Source: Streptomyces sp. NBRC 109706 (GTDB taxonomy: Bacteria > Actinomycetota > Actinomycetes > Streptomycetales > Streptomycetaceae). From it: 64,000 bases of DNA. The stretch lies in the NCBI RefSeq assembly GCF_000974485.1, contig NZ_BBOM01000006.1:496001-560000 (forward strand), read 5' to 3'. Both the position numbers and the translations under genes were made by a program. Positions within the stretch are counted from its first letter, which is position 1. Each line of letters starts with the position of its first letter. Under the pieces are notes generated by a model, which saw only the letters and a list, made by a program, of their open reading frames with translations, was not told the origin of the DNA and made no database searches. Positions 26,606 to 36,683 of this stretch are shown here, one piece after another.

Positions 26606-29164
26606 CTACGGCTCGCCGTCCCGCTGTCGGAACTCAAGACGGTCGTCCACCGCGTCCACCGTCAGCGCGGAGTGCGGGGTCAGCTCCCCGCGCAACAGCC
26701 GGCGGGACAGCTCGTTGGTCACCTCGCGCTGGATCGTCCGGCGCAGCGGCCTGGCCCCGTACTCCGGCTGGTAGCCGCGCTCGGCCAGCCAGTCGATGGC
26801 CGCCGGCGTGAAGGTCACGGCCACATCCTGGGCGTGCAGCTGATGCCTGGTCTCGTTCAACATCAGATCCGTCACCGCCCGCAGCTGCTCCCCGGTGAGC
26901 TGCCGGAAGATCACGATCTCGTCGATGCGGTTCAGGAACTCGGGACGGAAGTGCTCCCGCAGCGGACGCAGCACCCGCTCCCTGCGTTGCTCCTCCTCGT
27001 CGCCGTCAGGACCGCCGCCGAAACCGGCCCGGGAGCTCCGGGCGCTGATCATCTCCGAGCCCAGATTGCTGGTCATCACGATCACCGTGTTGCTGAAGTT
27101 GACCCGCCGCCCCTGCGCGTCGGTCAGCCGGCCGTCGTCCAACACCTGCAGCAGGATGTTGAACACATCGGGATGCGCCTTCTCCACTTCGTCCAGCAGC
27201 AGCAGCGAGTACGGGTTGCGGCGCACCGGCTCCGTCAGCTGGCCCGCCTCCTCGTGCCCCACATAGCCGGGCGGCGCCCCCACCAGGCGCGACACCGTGT
27301 GCCGCTCCTGGTACTCGCTCATGTCCAGGCGGACCATCCGCTCGTCGCTGCCGAACAACGCCTCCGCCAACGCCCGCGCCAGCTCCGTCTTCCCGACCCC
27401 GGTCGGCCCCAGGAACAGAAAGCTGCCGATCGGCCGGTCGCCGCCGGTCAGCCCCGCCCGCGAACGCAGCACCGCGTCTGCCACCGCCGTGACCGCCTCG
27501 TCCTGCCCGATCACCCGCTCCCGCAGCCGGTTCGCCAGCCCCAGCAGCCGCTCCCGCTCCTCCTGGGTGAGGCTGCTCACCGGAATCCCCGTCTGCCGCG
27601 ACACCACATCGGCGATATCGTCCACGGTGACCTCGGCGATCCGCTCCCGATCCGGACGACGCTCCCCGTCCTCCTCGATCCGCAGCTCCAACTCGGCCAG
27701 CCGGTCCCGCAGTTCACTCGCCCGCTCATAGTCCTCGGCGGCCACCGCCTGGTCCTTGTCCCGGCCGACCTGCTCCATCTCCCGCTGCAGCGCCCGGACA
27801 TCCGTGCTGGTGGTGGACGCCCGCATCCGCACCCTGGCGCCGGCCTGGTCGATCAGGTCGATCGCCTTGTCGGGCAGAAACCGGTCCGTGAGATAGCGAT
27901 CCGACAGCTGGACGGCCGCGATCAACGCCTCGTCCGTGTAACGCGCCTGGTGGTGCGCCTCATAGCGGTCCCGGAGCCCGCGCAGGATCGCCACCGCGTC
28001 CTCCGGCGTCGGCTCCGGCACCAGAATCGGCTGGAAACGCCTGGCCAGCGCCGCGTCCTTCTCGATATAACGTCGGTGCTCCTCCAGCGTGGTGGCGCCG
28101 ATCACATGCAACTCGCCCCTGGCCAGCGCCGGTTTGAGGATATTGCCGGCATCCATCGCACCGCCCTCACCGCCGCCGCCCCCGGCGCCCACCACCGTGT
28201 GCAGCTCGTCGACAAAAACGATCACCTGGTCGGACTGGGCGCGGATCTCGTCGATCAGCCCGGTCAGCCGCTCCTCGAAATCACCCCGATAGCGGGTGCC
28301 CGCCACCAGCGCCGAGAAGTTGAGCTGCACCACCCGTCGGCCCAGCAGGCTGTCCGGCACATCGCCGTCGACCATCCGCTGTGCCAGCCCCTCGACCACC
28401 GCTGTCTTGCCCACGCCGGCCTCGCCGATCAGCACCGGGTTGTTCTTGCCCCGGCGGGCCAACACCTCCACCGTCTGCTCGATCTCCCGCTCCCTGCCGA
28501 TCACCGGATCGATCTCGCCGGCCTTGGCCATCTCGCTCAGATCCCGGCCGTAGCGGTCGAGGTTCGGCGTCCGACTCCGGTCCGAAGGGCGCGGCGTGCC
28601 CGCCCGCTCGGGAACCTGCCCGCCGCCCTGACCAGCCGGCGGGCCCGAGAAGGACGGATCGAACCTGACGGCGTCCAGGGTCCGGCCGGCCGCCGAGTCC
28701 TTGTTGGCGGCCAGCGCCAGCAGCAGATGCTCGGGGCCGATATAGCTCGCGCCCGAGGCCAACGCCACCCGGTGCGCGTCCAACAGCGCTCGCTTCGCCG
28801 CCGGACTCACCGACAGCGAACTGCGCGCCCCACCCTCCCCCCGGCCCCCCGCGTGCTGGTCGATCTCCTCGGCCAACGCGTCGGGATCGGCGCCCGACCT
28901 GGCGACCATGCCCCGGGTCGGCTCGGTGACCAACGCGACCCGCAGCAGATGCTCGGTGTCCAGATCGTCACTGCCGTGCCGCGCCGCATAGGAGGCCGCG
29001 CCCGAGACCAACTGCCAGGCCGGCTCGCTCATCAGCCGCAGGAAGTCGTGCGTGCCACGGTCAGGACGCGCCCCGCCCAGGGGCGCGCCGCCGCCGAAGA
29101 GCCGCGCCAGGTACTCCCCCAGCGGATCGCGGCCGAAGTCGTCAGGATCCAATGGATTCGTCAT
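26606..29164 (-). CDS. ClpC-family AAA+ unfoldase
   Basis: An 852-residue Hsp100 ATPase. After a 35-residue lead, a Clp N-domain spans about 40-180. Domain 1 has Walker [10 protein letters not shown] near residue 245 and Walker B VIFVDELH. The middle region carries a UVR-like segment ([19 protein letters not shown]), typical of ClpC rather than ClpB. Domain 2 has [20 protein letters not shown] near residue 580. It should unfold proteins for ClpP or act as a chaperone. The divergence from housekeeping ClpC (an inserted acidic N-linker, Gly-rich [11 protein letters not shown]) suggests a second paralogue. The start 29164 begins MTNPLDPDD. Confidence 0.9.
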   Translation of the reverse strand: MTNPLDPDDFGRDPLGEYLARLFGGGAPLGGARPDRGTHDFLRLMSEPAWQLVSGAASYAARHGSDDLDTEHLLRVALVTEPTRGMVARSGADPDALAEEIDQHAGGRGEGGARSSLSVSPAAKRALLDAHRVALASGASYIGPEHLLLALAANKDSAAGRTLDAVRFDPSFSGPPAGQGGGQVPERAGTPRPSDRSRTPNLDRYGRDLSEMAKAGEIDPVIGREREIEQTVEVLARRGKNNPVLIGEAGVGKTAVVEGLAQRMVDGDVPDSLLGRRVVQLNFSALVAGTRYRGDFEERLTGLIDEIRAQSDQVIVFVDELHTVVGAGGGGGEGGAMDAGNILKPALARGELHVIGATTLEEHRRYIEKDAALARRFQPILVPEPTPEDAVAILRGLRDRYEAHHQARYTDEALIAAVQLSDRYLTDRFLPDKAIDLIDQAGARVRMRASTTSTDVRALQREMEQVGRDKDQAVAAEDYERASELRDRLAELELRIEEDGERRPDRERIAEVTVDDIADVVSRQTGIPVSSLTQEERERLLGLANRLRERVIGQDEAVTAVADAVLRSRAGLTGGDRPIGSFLFLGPTGVGKTELARALAEALFGSDERMVRLDMSEYQERHTVSRLVGAPPGYVGHEEAGQLTEPVRRNPYSLLLLDEVEKAHPDVFNILLQVLDDGRLTDAQGRRVNFSNTVIVMTSNLGSEMISARSSRAGFGGGPDGDEEEQRRERVLRPLREHFRPEFLNRIDEIVIFRQLTGEQLRAVTDLMLNETRHQLHAQDVAVTFTPAAIDWLAERGYQPEYGARPLRRTIQREVTNELSRRLLRGELTPHSALTVDAVDDRLEFRQRDGEP

Positions 29165-29307
29165 CGCTGCCACCCGTCGACCGGCGCCTGGCCGGAATCG
29201 CTTGTGCTGGACGTGTGCCAGCGCCGAGTTCCCCGCCGGCGCCGATCCACACTGATCCATACCGATCAGCGCCGATCGCCGGCGGGTGTCCTCGTGGCGG
29301 GGGCGGG

Positions 29308-29517
29308 TCAGCCGTGCGGGGGCGAGCAGGTGACCGAGGACTGACAGGTGTAGCCCCTGCCCTTGCAGTGCCAACAGCGATGCGGCGCGACCACGCCCTC
29401 GGCCTCGCCGGTATCGGAGAGATAGAGCGTCTCGCGCACATCCATACGTTCACCGCCACAGCCTCGGCACCGTGGGTGCGGGCCCGGGCAGCATCTTGTT
29501 CGCCATCTTCGGTTCAT
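29308..29517 (-). CDS. small double-CxxC (DnaJ zinc-finger-like) protein
   Basis: A 69-residue protein with GGAAGG five bases before its ATG, so likely translated. CRGCGGERMD and CWHCKGRGYTC are two CxxCxG motifs, as in the cysteine-rich zinc domain of DnaJ, separated by about 24 residues. It is followed, 143 bases on, by the ClpC-like gene on the same strand. The two may share transcription. A zinc-binding accessory for protein quality control is an inference from motif and position; the family is not one I can name. Confidence 0.55.
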   Translation of the reverse strand: MNRRWRTRCCPGPHPRCRGCGGERMDVRETLYLSDTGEAEGVVAPHRCWHCKGRGYTCQSSVTCSPPHG

Positions 29518-29575
29518 GGTGGCCTTCCGCATCGGTGGGGTCGATCGGGGGGCGTTGATCGGTGAGGGTGTTTTT

Positions 29576-29662
29576 CGGGTGTTCGGTGGGGTGTTCGGCG
29601 GGACGTTCGGTGGGGGGTGCTCGGTGAGGGTGTTCGGTGACGGGTTGCTCGGTGGCTCGGTC
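29576..29662. repeat. imperfect tandem GTTCGGTG repeats
   Basis: About six imperfect copies of a 12-14 bp unit built on GTGTTCGGTGG or GTGCTCGGTGA follow one another in the gap upstream of the small CxxC gene and ahead of the desulfhydrase gene. It reads as low-complexity G/T-rich sequence produced by slippage; no function is apparent. Confidence 0.55.
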
Positions 29663-29779
29663 GCTCCGTGGGGAGTAGGGGGGCTCCCGACGGGGTACTC
29701 GGCCGGGTTGCCGTCCGGGGACGGTGATCCCGGTCGCCTCCTACCCGGTCAGCGGCGTCGGACCCCCATCCGACCTTCG

Positions 29780-29791
29780 TACACTTGTGTA
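29780..29791 (+). promoter_or_regulatory. TACACTTGTGTA element touching the desulfhydrase start
   Basis: TACAC and GTGTA flank a TT centre, ending two bases before ATG 29793. TACACT also fits a -10 hexamer, which would start transcription at or next to the ATG, giving a leaderless message; no ribosome-binding site is present, in line with this. A repressor could bind the palindrome. Confidence 0.45.
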
Positions 29792-29792
29792 G

Positions 29793-30725
29793 ATGTTGTC
29801 GATGTCGGCCACACTCCCCTCCCCCTCGCAGGAGATCGACGATCCCCTGCTGAGCCGGGCCGGCGTCAGCCTGTGGCTCAAAAGGGACGACCTCATCCAT
29901 CCGCTGGTCCCGGGCAACAAATGGCGCAAACTGCTCCCCAATCTGCGCGCCGCCCGGGCCGCCGGCCATCGCCGGCTGCTCACCTTCGGCGGTGCCTACT
30001 CGCACCACCTCACCGCCGTGGCCGCCGCGGCCGCCGCCACCGGCTTCGACTCCGTCGGCCTGGTCCGCGGCGACGAACTCGCCACCGCGCCCCGCAACCC
30101 GGCGCTGGCCAGGGCCGAACGGGACGGCATGCGGCTGGAGTTCCTGAGCCGCGCCGCCTACCGGGAGACGCTGCGCGCCCTGGACGAGCCGGCCACCCGA
30201 GGCCGGTTGGCCGAGCGGTTCGGCGCCGCCCATGTGCTGCCCGAGGGCGGCTCCAACGCGCTGGCCGCGCGCGGCGCGGCAGAGATCGTCGACGAGCTGG
30301 CCGCCCAACACCCCGGCGGCCTCGGCCCACGCGATCTCGTCTGCTGCCCCGTGGGCAGCGGCGGCACGCTGGCCGGCATCGCGGCGGCCCTGCCGCCGGG
30401 CGCGCACGCGCTGGGGGTCGCGGTGCTGCGCGGCGCGGCGGGGTATCTGGAATCCGAGGTCGCCGCGCTGCACCGCGCCGGATGGGGGCGGGAGTTCCCC
30501 CGCTGGACGATCGACCACGACCACCACGGCGGCGGCTATGGCCGCATACCCCCCGAACTGGCCGACTTCACGGACGACTTCGAGCGGACGCACGGCATCC
30601 GCCTCGAACGCCGCTATGTGGCGAAGACGCTGCGCTGCCTGTACGAACGCACCGCCAGGGGCCGTTTCCCCCGGGGCACCCGGCTCACCGCCGTCGTCAC
30701 CGGGCCCCCGACGGACGTCGACTGA
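29793..30725 (+). CDS. 1-aminocyclopropane-1-carboxylate deaminase / D-cysteine desulfhydrase family enzyme
   Basis: A 310-residue PLP enzyme of fold type II. LWLKRDDLIHP near residue 27 and VPGNKWRKLLPNL near 38 (PLP lysine in GNK) with LTFGGAYSHH near 63 match the ACC deaminase/D-cysteine desulfhydrase group; CPVGSGGTLAGIA near 188 is the phosphate-binding loop. Such enzymes release ammonia and 2-oxoacids (or sulfide and pyruvate from D-cysteine). Active-site residues separating the two activities are not clear by eye. ATG 29802 is an alternative start. Confidence 0.82.
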   Translation: MLSMSATLPSPSQEIDDPLLSRAGVSLWLKRDDLIHPLVPGNKWRKLLPNLRAARAAGHRRLLTFGGAYSHHLTAVAAAAAATGFDSVGLVRGDELATAPRNPALARAERDGMRLEFLSRAAYRETLRALDEPATRGRLAERFGAAHVLPEGGSNALAARGAAEIVDELAAQHPGGLGPRDLVCCPVGSGGTLAGIAAALPPGAHALGVAVLRGAAGYLESEVAALHRAGWGREFPRWTIDHDHHGGGYGRIPPELADFTDDFERTHGIRLERRYVAKTLRCLYERTARGRFPRGTRLTAVVTGPPTDVD

Positions 30726-30776
30726 CCGGCCCCTGGGCACCGACCGGCCCCCGGGGACCGGCCGCCTGGGCTTCCG

Positions 30777-31559
30777 CTACGGCGCGGTGATCCGGATCTT
30801 GGACTGGCCGTGCGGGAGTTGTTCCCAGTCGTCCATGAACTGGGCCTTGAGGCCATGGCGTTCGGCGAGCGCCACCAGCGTCTCGGTGCGGTAGTAGAAG
30901 TCCTCGCGCAGCACCTGGTGTTCGCGGCCCTCGGTGCGGTCGTAGGTGAAGTCGAAGATGCCGTCCGGGGCCAGCAGTCTGCCGACATGGCTCAGGCACT
31001 CGTCGATCACCTCGATCGGGGAGTGCGAGAAGACGCTGTGCGCGTGCACCACGTCGAAGTGCCCGCTGGGCAGAAAGTCGAAGGTCAGGTCGCCGCTGAT
31101 GGTCAGATAGGGCAGCTTGGCCTGCAACTCGTAGCTGACCAGCGTCTTCTTGGCGCTGATCAGGATGTCGGGCGAGATGTCGATGCCGTAGTAGTGGCCT
31201 GGCTCCAGATAGTCGATGAAGCGCCAGCCGGCGCGCAGGTTGCCGCAGCCGATGTCGAGCATGCGCTGGTCGGGCCTGAGCCCGTGCCGCCTGAGGTAGT
31301 CGAACTGCATCAGCCCCAGCGCCAGCCAGCGGTCGTGGTTGCGACTGCCCACCGCCGCCTCCGGGTCGCGGCCCGCGTCCGAGGCCATCACCGCGCGGTA
31401 GTAGGAGACATGGTCGCGGTGCTTGGCGCGGAGCCACAGATCCCGGGCGGTCCGGCGCAGATAGGGCACCACCCGCTCGGGGTGGCGGGTCGCGTAACGC
31501 ACCTTGTGCACGACGCTGGACCGGTTCACGTTCAGTTTCTTGTACCGATGGCCCTGCAT
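30777..31559 (-). CDS. SAM-dependent methyltransferase
   Basis: A 260-residue class I methyltransferase. After a basic N-terminus (HRYKKLNVNRSSVVHKVRY), motif I appears as MLDIGCGNLRAGWRF near residue 103, motif II GIDISPDIL near 124, and motif IV FDVVHAHSVFSHSP near 162. The substrate is unknown; the FSHSP segment resembles methyltransferases near glycan clusters. The start 31559 has GGAG 12 bases upstream, unusually far. Three 11-bp repeats lie directly upstream of that ribosome site, a regulatory layout worth note. Confidence 0.85.
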   Translation of the reverse strand: MQGHRYKKLNVNRSSVVHKVRYATRHPERVVPYLRRTARDLWLRAKHRDHVSYYRAVMASDAGRDPEAAVGSRNHDRWLALGLMQFDYLRRHGLRPDQRMLDIGCGNLRAGWRFIDYLEPGHYYGIDISPDILISAKKTLVSYELQAKLPYLTISGDLTFDFLPSGHFDVVHAHSVFSHSPIEVIDECLSHVGRLLAPDGIFDFTYDRTEGREHQVLREDFYYRTETLVALAERHGLKAQFMDDWEQLPHGQSKIRITAP

Positions 31560-31579
31560 GTGGTGCTCGCTCTCCTTGG

Positions 31580-31608
31580 CGTTCCGTTTACGTTCCGTTG
31601 GCGTTCCG
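31580..31608 (-). repeat. three CGGAACG repeats at exact 11-bp spacing
   Basis: On the minus strand CGGAACG starts at 31608, 31597 and 31586, with spacer TAAA or CCAA, so the unit is an 11-bp tandem repeat. The last copy abuts AAGGAG, the ribosome site of the methyltransferase gene. Heptamers at 11-bp spacing are how SARP activators and some other Streptomyces regulators are recognised. Confidence 0.6.
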
Positions 31609-31938
31609 ACGGTTGCGGATGCCTGGCAGCTTGGTTCACGGTGACCCTCGCGCCCGGAAGGCGCGCAGCGAACCGCCCGGTTCGCCACCTCGGCGGTGAC
31701 GGTCGCGTCGGCGTTGACGGGGAGGGGGCATACCCCCGGCGGGTACATTGGGGAGGGTTCGCGGGGGAGCGCGAATCAGCCACGCGAGAGGGCCAGTTGC
31801 GGAACCGGAACGAGGTCACCGGCTCGGCTGACGAAATAATCGGGTGGCCGGCGGAGTCGATACCGGAGTCGATATCCGGAGTCGGAGCGAGGGGGACCGG
31901 GCCGAGTGGTCGGCCCGGCGGAGGCGAGGGGGAAGACG
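31609..31938. other. 330-bp gene-free region
   Basis: The gap separates the divergent methyltransferase and TerB-family genes. It holds the 5' promoter of both. A GTACATTGG sequence near 31743 is a possible -10 region for the TerB gene. No RNA gene or second protein frame with a ribosome site was seen. Confidence 0.45.
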
Positions 31939-32367
31939 GTGAGCAAGGAACTGCACGAGTGGCTGGTGTCCAAGAAGGCGGCTTTTCGCGGCGCGCCCTA
32001 CCGGGACGCCAGCATGGCGATGTGTGCCCTGGTGGCCAGCGCGGACGGCAGTGTGCACGCCGCGGAGCGCAAGCGCGTGGAGTCGTTGATCGCCGGACAC
32101 GAGCGGCTGAAACACTTTCCGCCCGATCAACTGCTGAGGCTCTTCAACCGGCATATCGACCGCCTCGCGCGCGACTTCCGCTGCGCCCGGGGCGGGGTGC
32201 TCAGGGAGATCGCCAAGGTGCGCGACCAGCCGGAACTGGCCCGGGCGGTGATCCGCACCGGGGTGGTGATCGCCGGAGCCGACGGACACTACGCCCACGC
32301 GGAGCGGCAGGTGATCCTGGAAGTCTGCGACCTGCTGAACGTCTCGCCCACCGAGTTCGGCCCGTGA
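31939..32367 (+). CDS. TerB-family (tellurite resistance) protein
   Basis: A 142-residue helical protein. MAMCALVASADGSVHAAERKRVESLI near residue 27 and a second copy VVIAGADGHYAHAERQVILEVCDLL near residue 113 are the duplicated TerB motif with acidic, EF-hand-like residues that bind divalent metal. TerB proteins are linked to tellurite resistance and stress sensing at the membrane. GTG 31939 is preceded by GGGGGAAGA. The gene stands alone, convergent with aspS. Confidence 0.85.
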   Translation: MSKELHEWLVSKKAAFRGAPYRDASMAMCALVASADGSVHAAERKRVESLIAGHERLKHFPPDQLLRLFNRHIDRLARDFRCARGGVLREIAKVRDQPELARAVIRTGVVIAGADGHYAHAERQVILEVCDLLNVSPTEFGP

Positions 32368-32371
32368 ACGC

Positions 32372-32421
32372 CGGCTGACGCGCCGCCGCCCCCCTCGCCG
32401 GGGGCGGCGACGCGTCAGCCG
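32372..32421. terminator. strong bidirectional terminator between terB-like gene and aspS
   Basis: A 22-bp stem with one mismatch (32372-32393 with 32400-32421) closes a six-base loop, between the two convergent stop codons. It is very GC-rich and lacks a U-tract. Confidence 0.85.
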
Positions 32422-32426
32422 TCAGC

Positions 32427-34199
32427 TCACTTCGACGGCTTGCGGAGGCTGAGGTGCAGCTCCCGGAGCCGGGCCTCGGAGACCTCGTTGGGCGCGCCCA
32501 TCAGCAGGTCCTGGGCGTTGCCGTTGAGCGGGAAGGCGATGGTCTCGCGGATGTTGGGCTCGTCGGCCAGCAGCATCACGATCCGGTCCACACCCGGGGC
32601 GATCCCGCCGTGCGGCGGCGCGCCGTAGTGGAAGGCGCGCAGCATGCCGCCGAACTCGCGCTCGACCTCCTCCTTGCTGTAGCCGGCGATCTCGAACGCG
32701 CGGTACATGATCTCCGGCTCGTGGTTCCTGATCGCGCCCGAGGACAGCTCGATGCCGTTGCAGACGATGTCGTACTGCCAGGCCAGCACGTCCAGCGGAT
32801 CCTTCTCCGCCAGCGCTTCGAGGCCGCCCTGCGGCATGGAGAACGGGTTGTGCGAGAACTCGACGGCGCCGGTGTCCTCGTTCCGCTCGTACATCGGGAA
32901 GTCCACGATCCAGCAGAAGCGGAAGACGTTCTCCTCGAAGTGCCCGGCGCGCTTGGCGGCTTCGACCCGGACCGCGCCCATGATCTTGGAGACCTCGTCG
33001 AACGCGCCGGCGCCGAAGAAGATCGCCGTGCCCGGCCCGGCCTTCAGCCGACCGGTGAGCGCCGCCACGTTCTCCTCGGTGAGGAACTTGGCGATCGGCC
33101 CGCTGAGCGCGCCGTCCTCGCCGACCCGGACCCAGGCCAGGCCCTTGGCGCCCTGGGCGATGGCGAACTCGCCGAGCTGGTCGAAGAACTTCCGCGGCTG
33201 GGCCGCCGTGTCGGGCACCGCCAGGGCCCGCACATGCTTGTCGGCGAACGCCTTGAACCCGGAGCCGGCGAAGACGTCCGAGACATCCACCAGCTCCAGC
33301 TTGGCCCGCAGATCCGGCTTGTCGGAGCCGTACCTGAGCATCGCCTCACGGAACGGGATGCGCGGGAACGGGGAGGTGACATGCCGGCCGCCGCCGAACT
33401 CCTCGAACAGCTCCGTCATCAGCTTCTCGACGACGGTGAAGACATCCTCCTGCTCGACAAAGCTCATCTCGACGTCGAGCTGGTAGAACTCGCCGGGCGA
33501 GCGGTCGGCGCGGGCGTCCTCGTCGCGGAAGCAGGGCGCGATCTGGAAGTACCGGTCGAAGCCGGCGACCATCAGCAGCTGCTTGAACATCTGCGGCGCC
33601 TGCGGCAGCGCGTAGAACGTGCCGGGGTGCAGCCGGGAGGGCACCAGGAAGTCGCGCGCCCCCTCGGGGGAGGTAGCCGAGAGGATCGGCGTTGACAGCT
33701 CGGTGAAGCCGAGGTCCGTCATCTTGCCGCGAATGGCCGAGATCACCCGCGAGCGCAGCATGATGTTGCGGTGCATCCGCTCCCGACGCAGATCGAGGAA
33801 GCGGTACTCAAGCCGACGCTCCTCGTTCACCCCGTCGTCGGCGTTGATGGTGAACGGGATCTGGTCGGCCGCGCCCAGCACCTCGACCGCGGCGACCTCC
33901 ACCTCGATCTCCCCGGTGGCCAGCTCCGGGTTGACGTTCTCCGCGCCGCGCTCCACCACCCGGCCGTCGATCCGCAGCACCGACTCCTTGCTCAGCGAGC
34001 TCAGCCGCTCCAGGACCGCGTCGGCGCCGGGGGCGTCCGGGTGGACCACCAGCTGCGTGATCCCGTAGTGGTCCCGCAGGTCGATGAAGAGGATGCCGCC
34101 CAGGTTCCGGCGATTGTGCAGCCAACCGGCGAGCCGGACATCGGAGCCGATGTCAGCCGAACGCAGTGCGCCGCAGGTGTGGGACCGGTACCGATGCAT
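32427..34199 (-). CDS. aspS: aspartyl-tRNA synthetase
   Basis: A 590-residue class IIb synthetase charging tRNA-Asp. An N-terminal OB-fold anticodon-binding domain (about 1-110; [21 protein letters not shown]) is followed by the class II core with motif 2 around [19 protein letters not shown] near residue 220, the bacterial GAD insertion (about 300-420), and motif 3 [14 protein letters not shown] near 550. Length and domain order fit the bacterial type. In actinobacteria, which have GatCAB, such enzymes may also mischarge tRNA-Asn. It is divergent from the PP2C gene, 122 bases away. Confidence 0.97.
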   Translation of the reverse strand: MHRYRSHTCGALRSADIGSDVRLAGWLHNRRNLGGILFIDLRDHYGITQLVVHPDAPGADAVLERLSSLSKESVLRIDGRVVERGAENVNPELATGEIEVEVAAVEVLGAADQIPFTINADDGVNEERRLEYRFLDLRRERMHRNIMLRSRVISAIRGKMTDLGFTELSTPILSATSPEGARDFLVPSRLHPGTFYALPQAPQMFKQLLMVAGFDRYFQIAPCFRDEDARADRSPGEFYQLDVEMSFVEQEDVFTVVEKLMTELFEEFGGGRHVTSPFPRIPFREAMLRYGSDKPDLRAKLELVDVSDVFAGSGFKAFADKHVRALAVPDTAAQPRKFFDQLGEFAIAQGAKGLAWVRVGEDGALSGPIAKFLTEENVAALTGRLKAGPGTAIFFGAGAFDEVSKIMGAVRVEAAKRAGHFEENVFRFCWIVDFPMYERNEDTGAVEFSHNPFSMPQGGLEALAEKDPLDVLAWQYDIVCNGIELSSGAIRNHEPEIMYRAFEIAGYSKEEVEREFGGMLRAFHYGAPPHGGIAPGVDRIVMLLADEPNIRETIAFPLNGNAQDLLMGAPNEVSEARLRELHLSLRKPSK

Positions 34200-34321
34200 C
34201 GTGAGTCCAAGTCGTCAACGAGATTCCGGGGAACGGGCCTCAGACTACCGTTGCCCGCTGACACACCGCCCCGGCGTATCCAGCCCGGCGAAGCCCGACG
34301 AAACAGCATAGATTCGCAGAT

Positions 34322-36481
34322 ATGCGCACCGAGGACGTGCTGGCCGCCGCCGGGGTCGGGGTGTGGACCTGGGACGACGCCAGGGGCGTCGTCACCATGG
34401 ACGCCGTCGCCGCCGAGTTGTTCGGGCTGGCCAGGGAGCCCGTGGTGCTGACCGAGGCCACCGTCCGGGCCCGGATCCATGTCGAGGACTTCACCGTGAT
34501 CGAACGGGTGGTCGCCCTCGCGGCCAGCGACGAGGAGGAGGCGGGCAAGGCCAGAGAGGTCGAGTTCCGGCTGGTCGGCACCGACAACGAGGTGCTCGCC
34601 CGGCTCCGCAGCCGGGTGCGCACCATCGACCCCAGCGGCGGCACTCCGACGCCAGGGGCGGGCTCGTTGTCCCTGGTCGGCATCATGGTCGAGGCCACCC
34701 CCTCCGATCAGCGGGAGCTGGGCGGCGACTGGGAGACCACCCGCGCCAGGGAGACCTTCGTCCTGCGCACCGGACAGGCGCTGTCCGAGGCCAACAGCGT
34801 GCACGAGGTGCTGCGGGTGGTCGCCACGCTCACCATGCCGGGCTTCACCCCGGACGGCGTCGCCGTCTACGATCGGCAGGGCGACCATCTGCGGATGCTG
34901 GAGTACCAGGGCCGCGAGCTGGACTTCACCGCCCTGGGCTTCCCGATGCCGATGGACAGCGACTATCCGGCGGTCGAGGTGATCCGCACCGGGCGCGCCG
35001 TCTATGTGTCCTCGCCCGAGGAGTACGCCGAGCGCTATCCGCATATCTGGCCGGTGATCGCCCCGCTGCAGCGCAGCTCCTGGGCCTATCTGCCGCTGGT
35101 GGTGGCCGGCCGCACCATCGGCGTCTGGCTGGCGGCCTTCGACTACCAGCTGGAGTTCAGCTGGCAGGAACGCGCCACGTTCAGCAGCATCGCGCGGATG
35201 GCCGCCCAGGCGCTCTCCCGGGCCACCCTCAACGACACCGAACGCGAACTGTCGGCCGACCTCCAGCACGCCATGGGCCCCAGCCCCATGCCCAGGGTGC
35301 CGGGCCTCGCGATCGCCGCCCGCTATGTCCCCACCGGCGCCGGACTGCAGGTGGGCGGCGACTGGTACGACGTGATCCCGCTGCCGTCGGGACGGGTGGC
35401 CCTGGTCATCGGGGACGTCCAGGGCCACGATGTGCGGGCCGCCGCGCTGATGGCGCAGCTGCGGATCGCGCTGCGCGCCTACGCCTCCGAGGGACACCAC
35501 CCGGACGCGGTGCTCACCCGCGCCTCGCGCTTTCTCGCCGCGCTCACCCCCCAACCGCCCGAGGGCCTGGGCCCGGACGAGCGGGACGTTCCCGAGCAGC
35601 CCTCGGCGCCCAGCGACAGCAGGTTCGCGACCTGCCTCTATGTCGAGGCCGACCCCCGCTCCGGCACCTTCGACATGGCCCGCGCCGGCCACCCCGAGCC
35701 CGCGTTGCTCCTCGACGACGGCGCGATGCAGCCACGCCCGACGGACGGCGGGCCGCCGCTCGGCGTCGACCTGAGCATGGACTACCCGGTCACCCGGGTG
35801 AACCTGCAGCCGGGACAGACGCTGCTGCTCTGCACGGACGGGCTGTTGGAGACGGGCAGACGGGATCTCGACGCCGGCTGGGAGCGGATCCGCCGCGTCG
35901 TCGCCGGACTCCCGGGATCGGGCCTCGAACAGCTGGCGGACAGCCTGATCGAGTCCGTGCACATCGCGGAGGACGAGGGCCAGGACGACGGCCACCACGG
36001 GAACGAGGACGATATCGCGCTGTTGCTGCTGCGCCGCGAGGAGACCGGCCGCGAGGTGCCGCGCGGCGGCACCCCGGTGCGTCGTTTCGTGCTGAACGTG
36101 GGCCAGTCGGAGCCGGCCAGGATCGCCCAGGCCCGCAGCCAGCTGACCGGTCTGCTGCACGACTGGAAGGACCACGACGTGGTGCACGGCGCGGCGCTGA
36201 TGCTCTCCGAGATCCTCACCAACGTGCTGACCCACACCGACGGGGACGCGCTGATGGTCGCCGAGGTCAGCGGGGTGGTCGGGGACCGTCGGCTGCGCGT
36301 CGAGGTGACCGACGCCAGCGACAAGCTGCCACACCGCAGGGAGCCGGGCGAGCTGGCGTCGTCCGGCCGTGGCCTGCTGCTGATGGAGGCCCTGGCCGAC
36401 TCCTGGGGCGCCCATCCACGCGGCGACGGCAAGACCACCTGGTTCGAGCTGGGCGAACACTCGACGGCGGGCCGGGACTGA
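34322..36481 (+). CDS. PP2C-type SpoIIE phosphatase with PAS, GAF and HATPase domains
   Basis: A 719-residue protein. A PAS-like N-terminus (AGVGVWTWDDARGVVTMDAV at about 10-29) is followed by a GAF domain (about 140-300), a SpoIIE/PP2C phosphatase (about 320-510) with VGGDWYDVIPLPSGRVALVIGDVQGHD including the metal-binding Asp residues, and an anti-sigma-type ATPase (about 590-710; LSEILTNVLTHTDGDA). This matches RsbU/RsbW-like regulators that control sigma-factor partner switching in response to signals. It is cytoplasmic. It is divergent from aspS and convergent with the lasso cluster. Confidence 0.9.
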   Translation: MRTEDVLAAAGVGVWTWDDARGVVTMDAVAAELFGLAREPVVLTEATVRARIHVEDFTVIERVVALAASDEEEAGKAREVEFRLVGTDNEVLARLRSRVRTIDPSGGTPTPGAGSLSLVGIMVEATPSDQRELGGDWETTRARETFVLRTGQALSEANSVHEVLRVVATLTMPGFTPDGVAVYDRQGDHLRMLEYQGRELDFTALGFPMPMDSDYPAVEVIRTGRAVYVSSPEEYAERYPHIWPVIAPLQRSSWAYLPLVVAGRTIGVWLAAFDYQLEFSWQERATFSSIARMAAQALSRATLNDTERELSADLQHAMGPSPMPRVPGLAIAARYVPTGAGLQVGGDWYDVIPLPSGRVALVIGDVQGHDVRAAALMAQLRIALRAYASEGHHPDAVLTRASRFLAALTPQPPEGLGPDERDVPEQPSAPSDSRFATCLYVEADPRSGTFDMARAGHPEPALLLDDGAMQPRPTDGGPPLGVDLSMDYPVTRVNLQPGQTLLLCTDGLLETGRRDLDAGWERIRRVVAGLPGSGLEQLADSLIESVHIAEDEGQDDGHHGNEDDIALLLLRREETGREVPRGGTPVRRFVLNVGQSEPARIAQARSQLTGLLHDWKDHDVVHGAALMLSEILTNVLTHTDGDALMVAEVSGVVGDRRLRVEVTDASDKLPHRREPGELASSGRGLLLMEALADSWGAHPRGDGKTTWFELGEHSTAGRD

Positions 36482-36683
36482 CCCGGCCCGCCGTCGCCCC
36501 CAGTCCTCGCCCGGCACCCGGCCGAGCCGCCCGGCCCCGGCGCCGCCCCGTCCGGCGAGCACACGGGCCGGCGCGTCGAAGTCCTGCCGCCAGGGCGACG
36601 ACAGCCCGGCGTCGACCCCGACCCGGACGGCTCCCGCGCGGCGCTCCTCGCCGATCTGCTCGGCTCCCGCCCGCCCCTGACCG

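Noticed and set aside
34200-34321. T-box or other riboswitch before aspS
   Set aside because: Only 122 bases to the divergent gene and no conserved T-box core or specifier arrangement could be seen.
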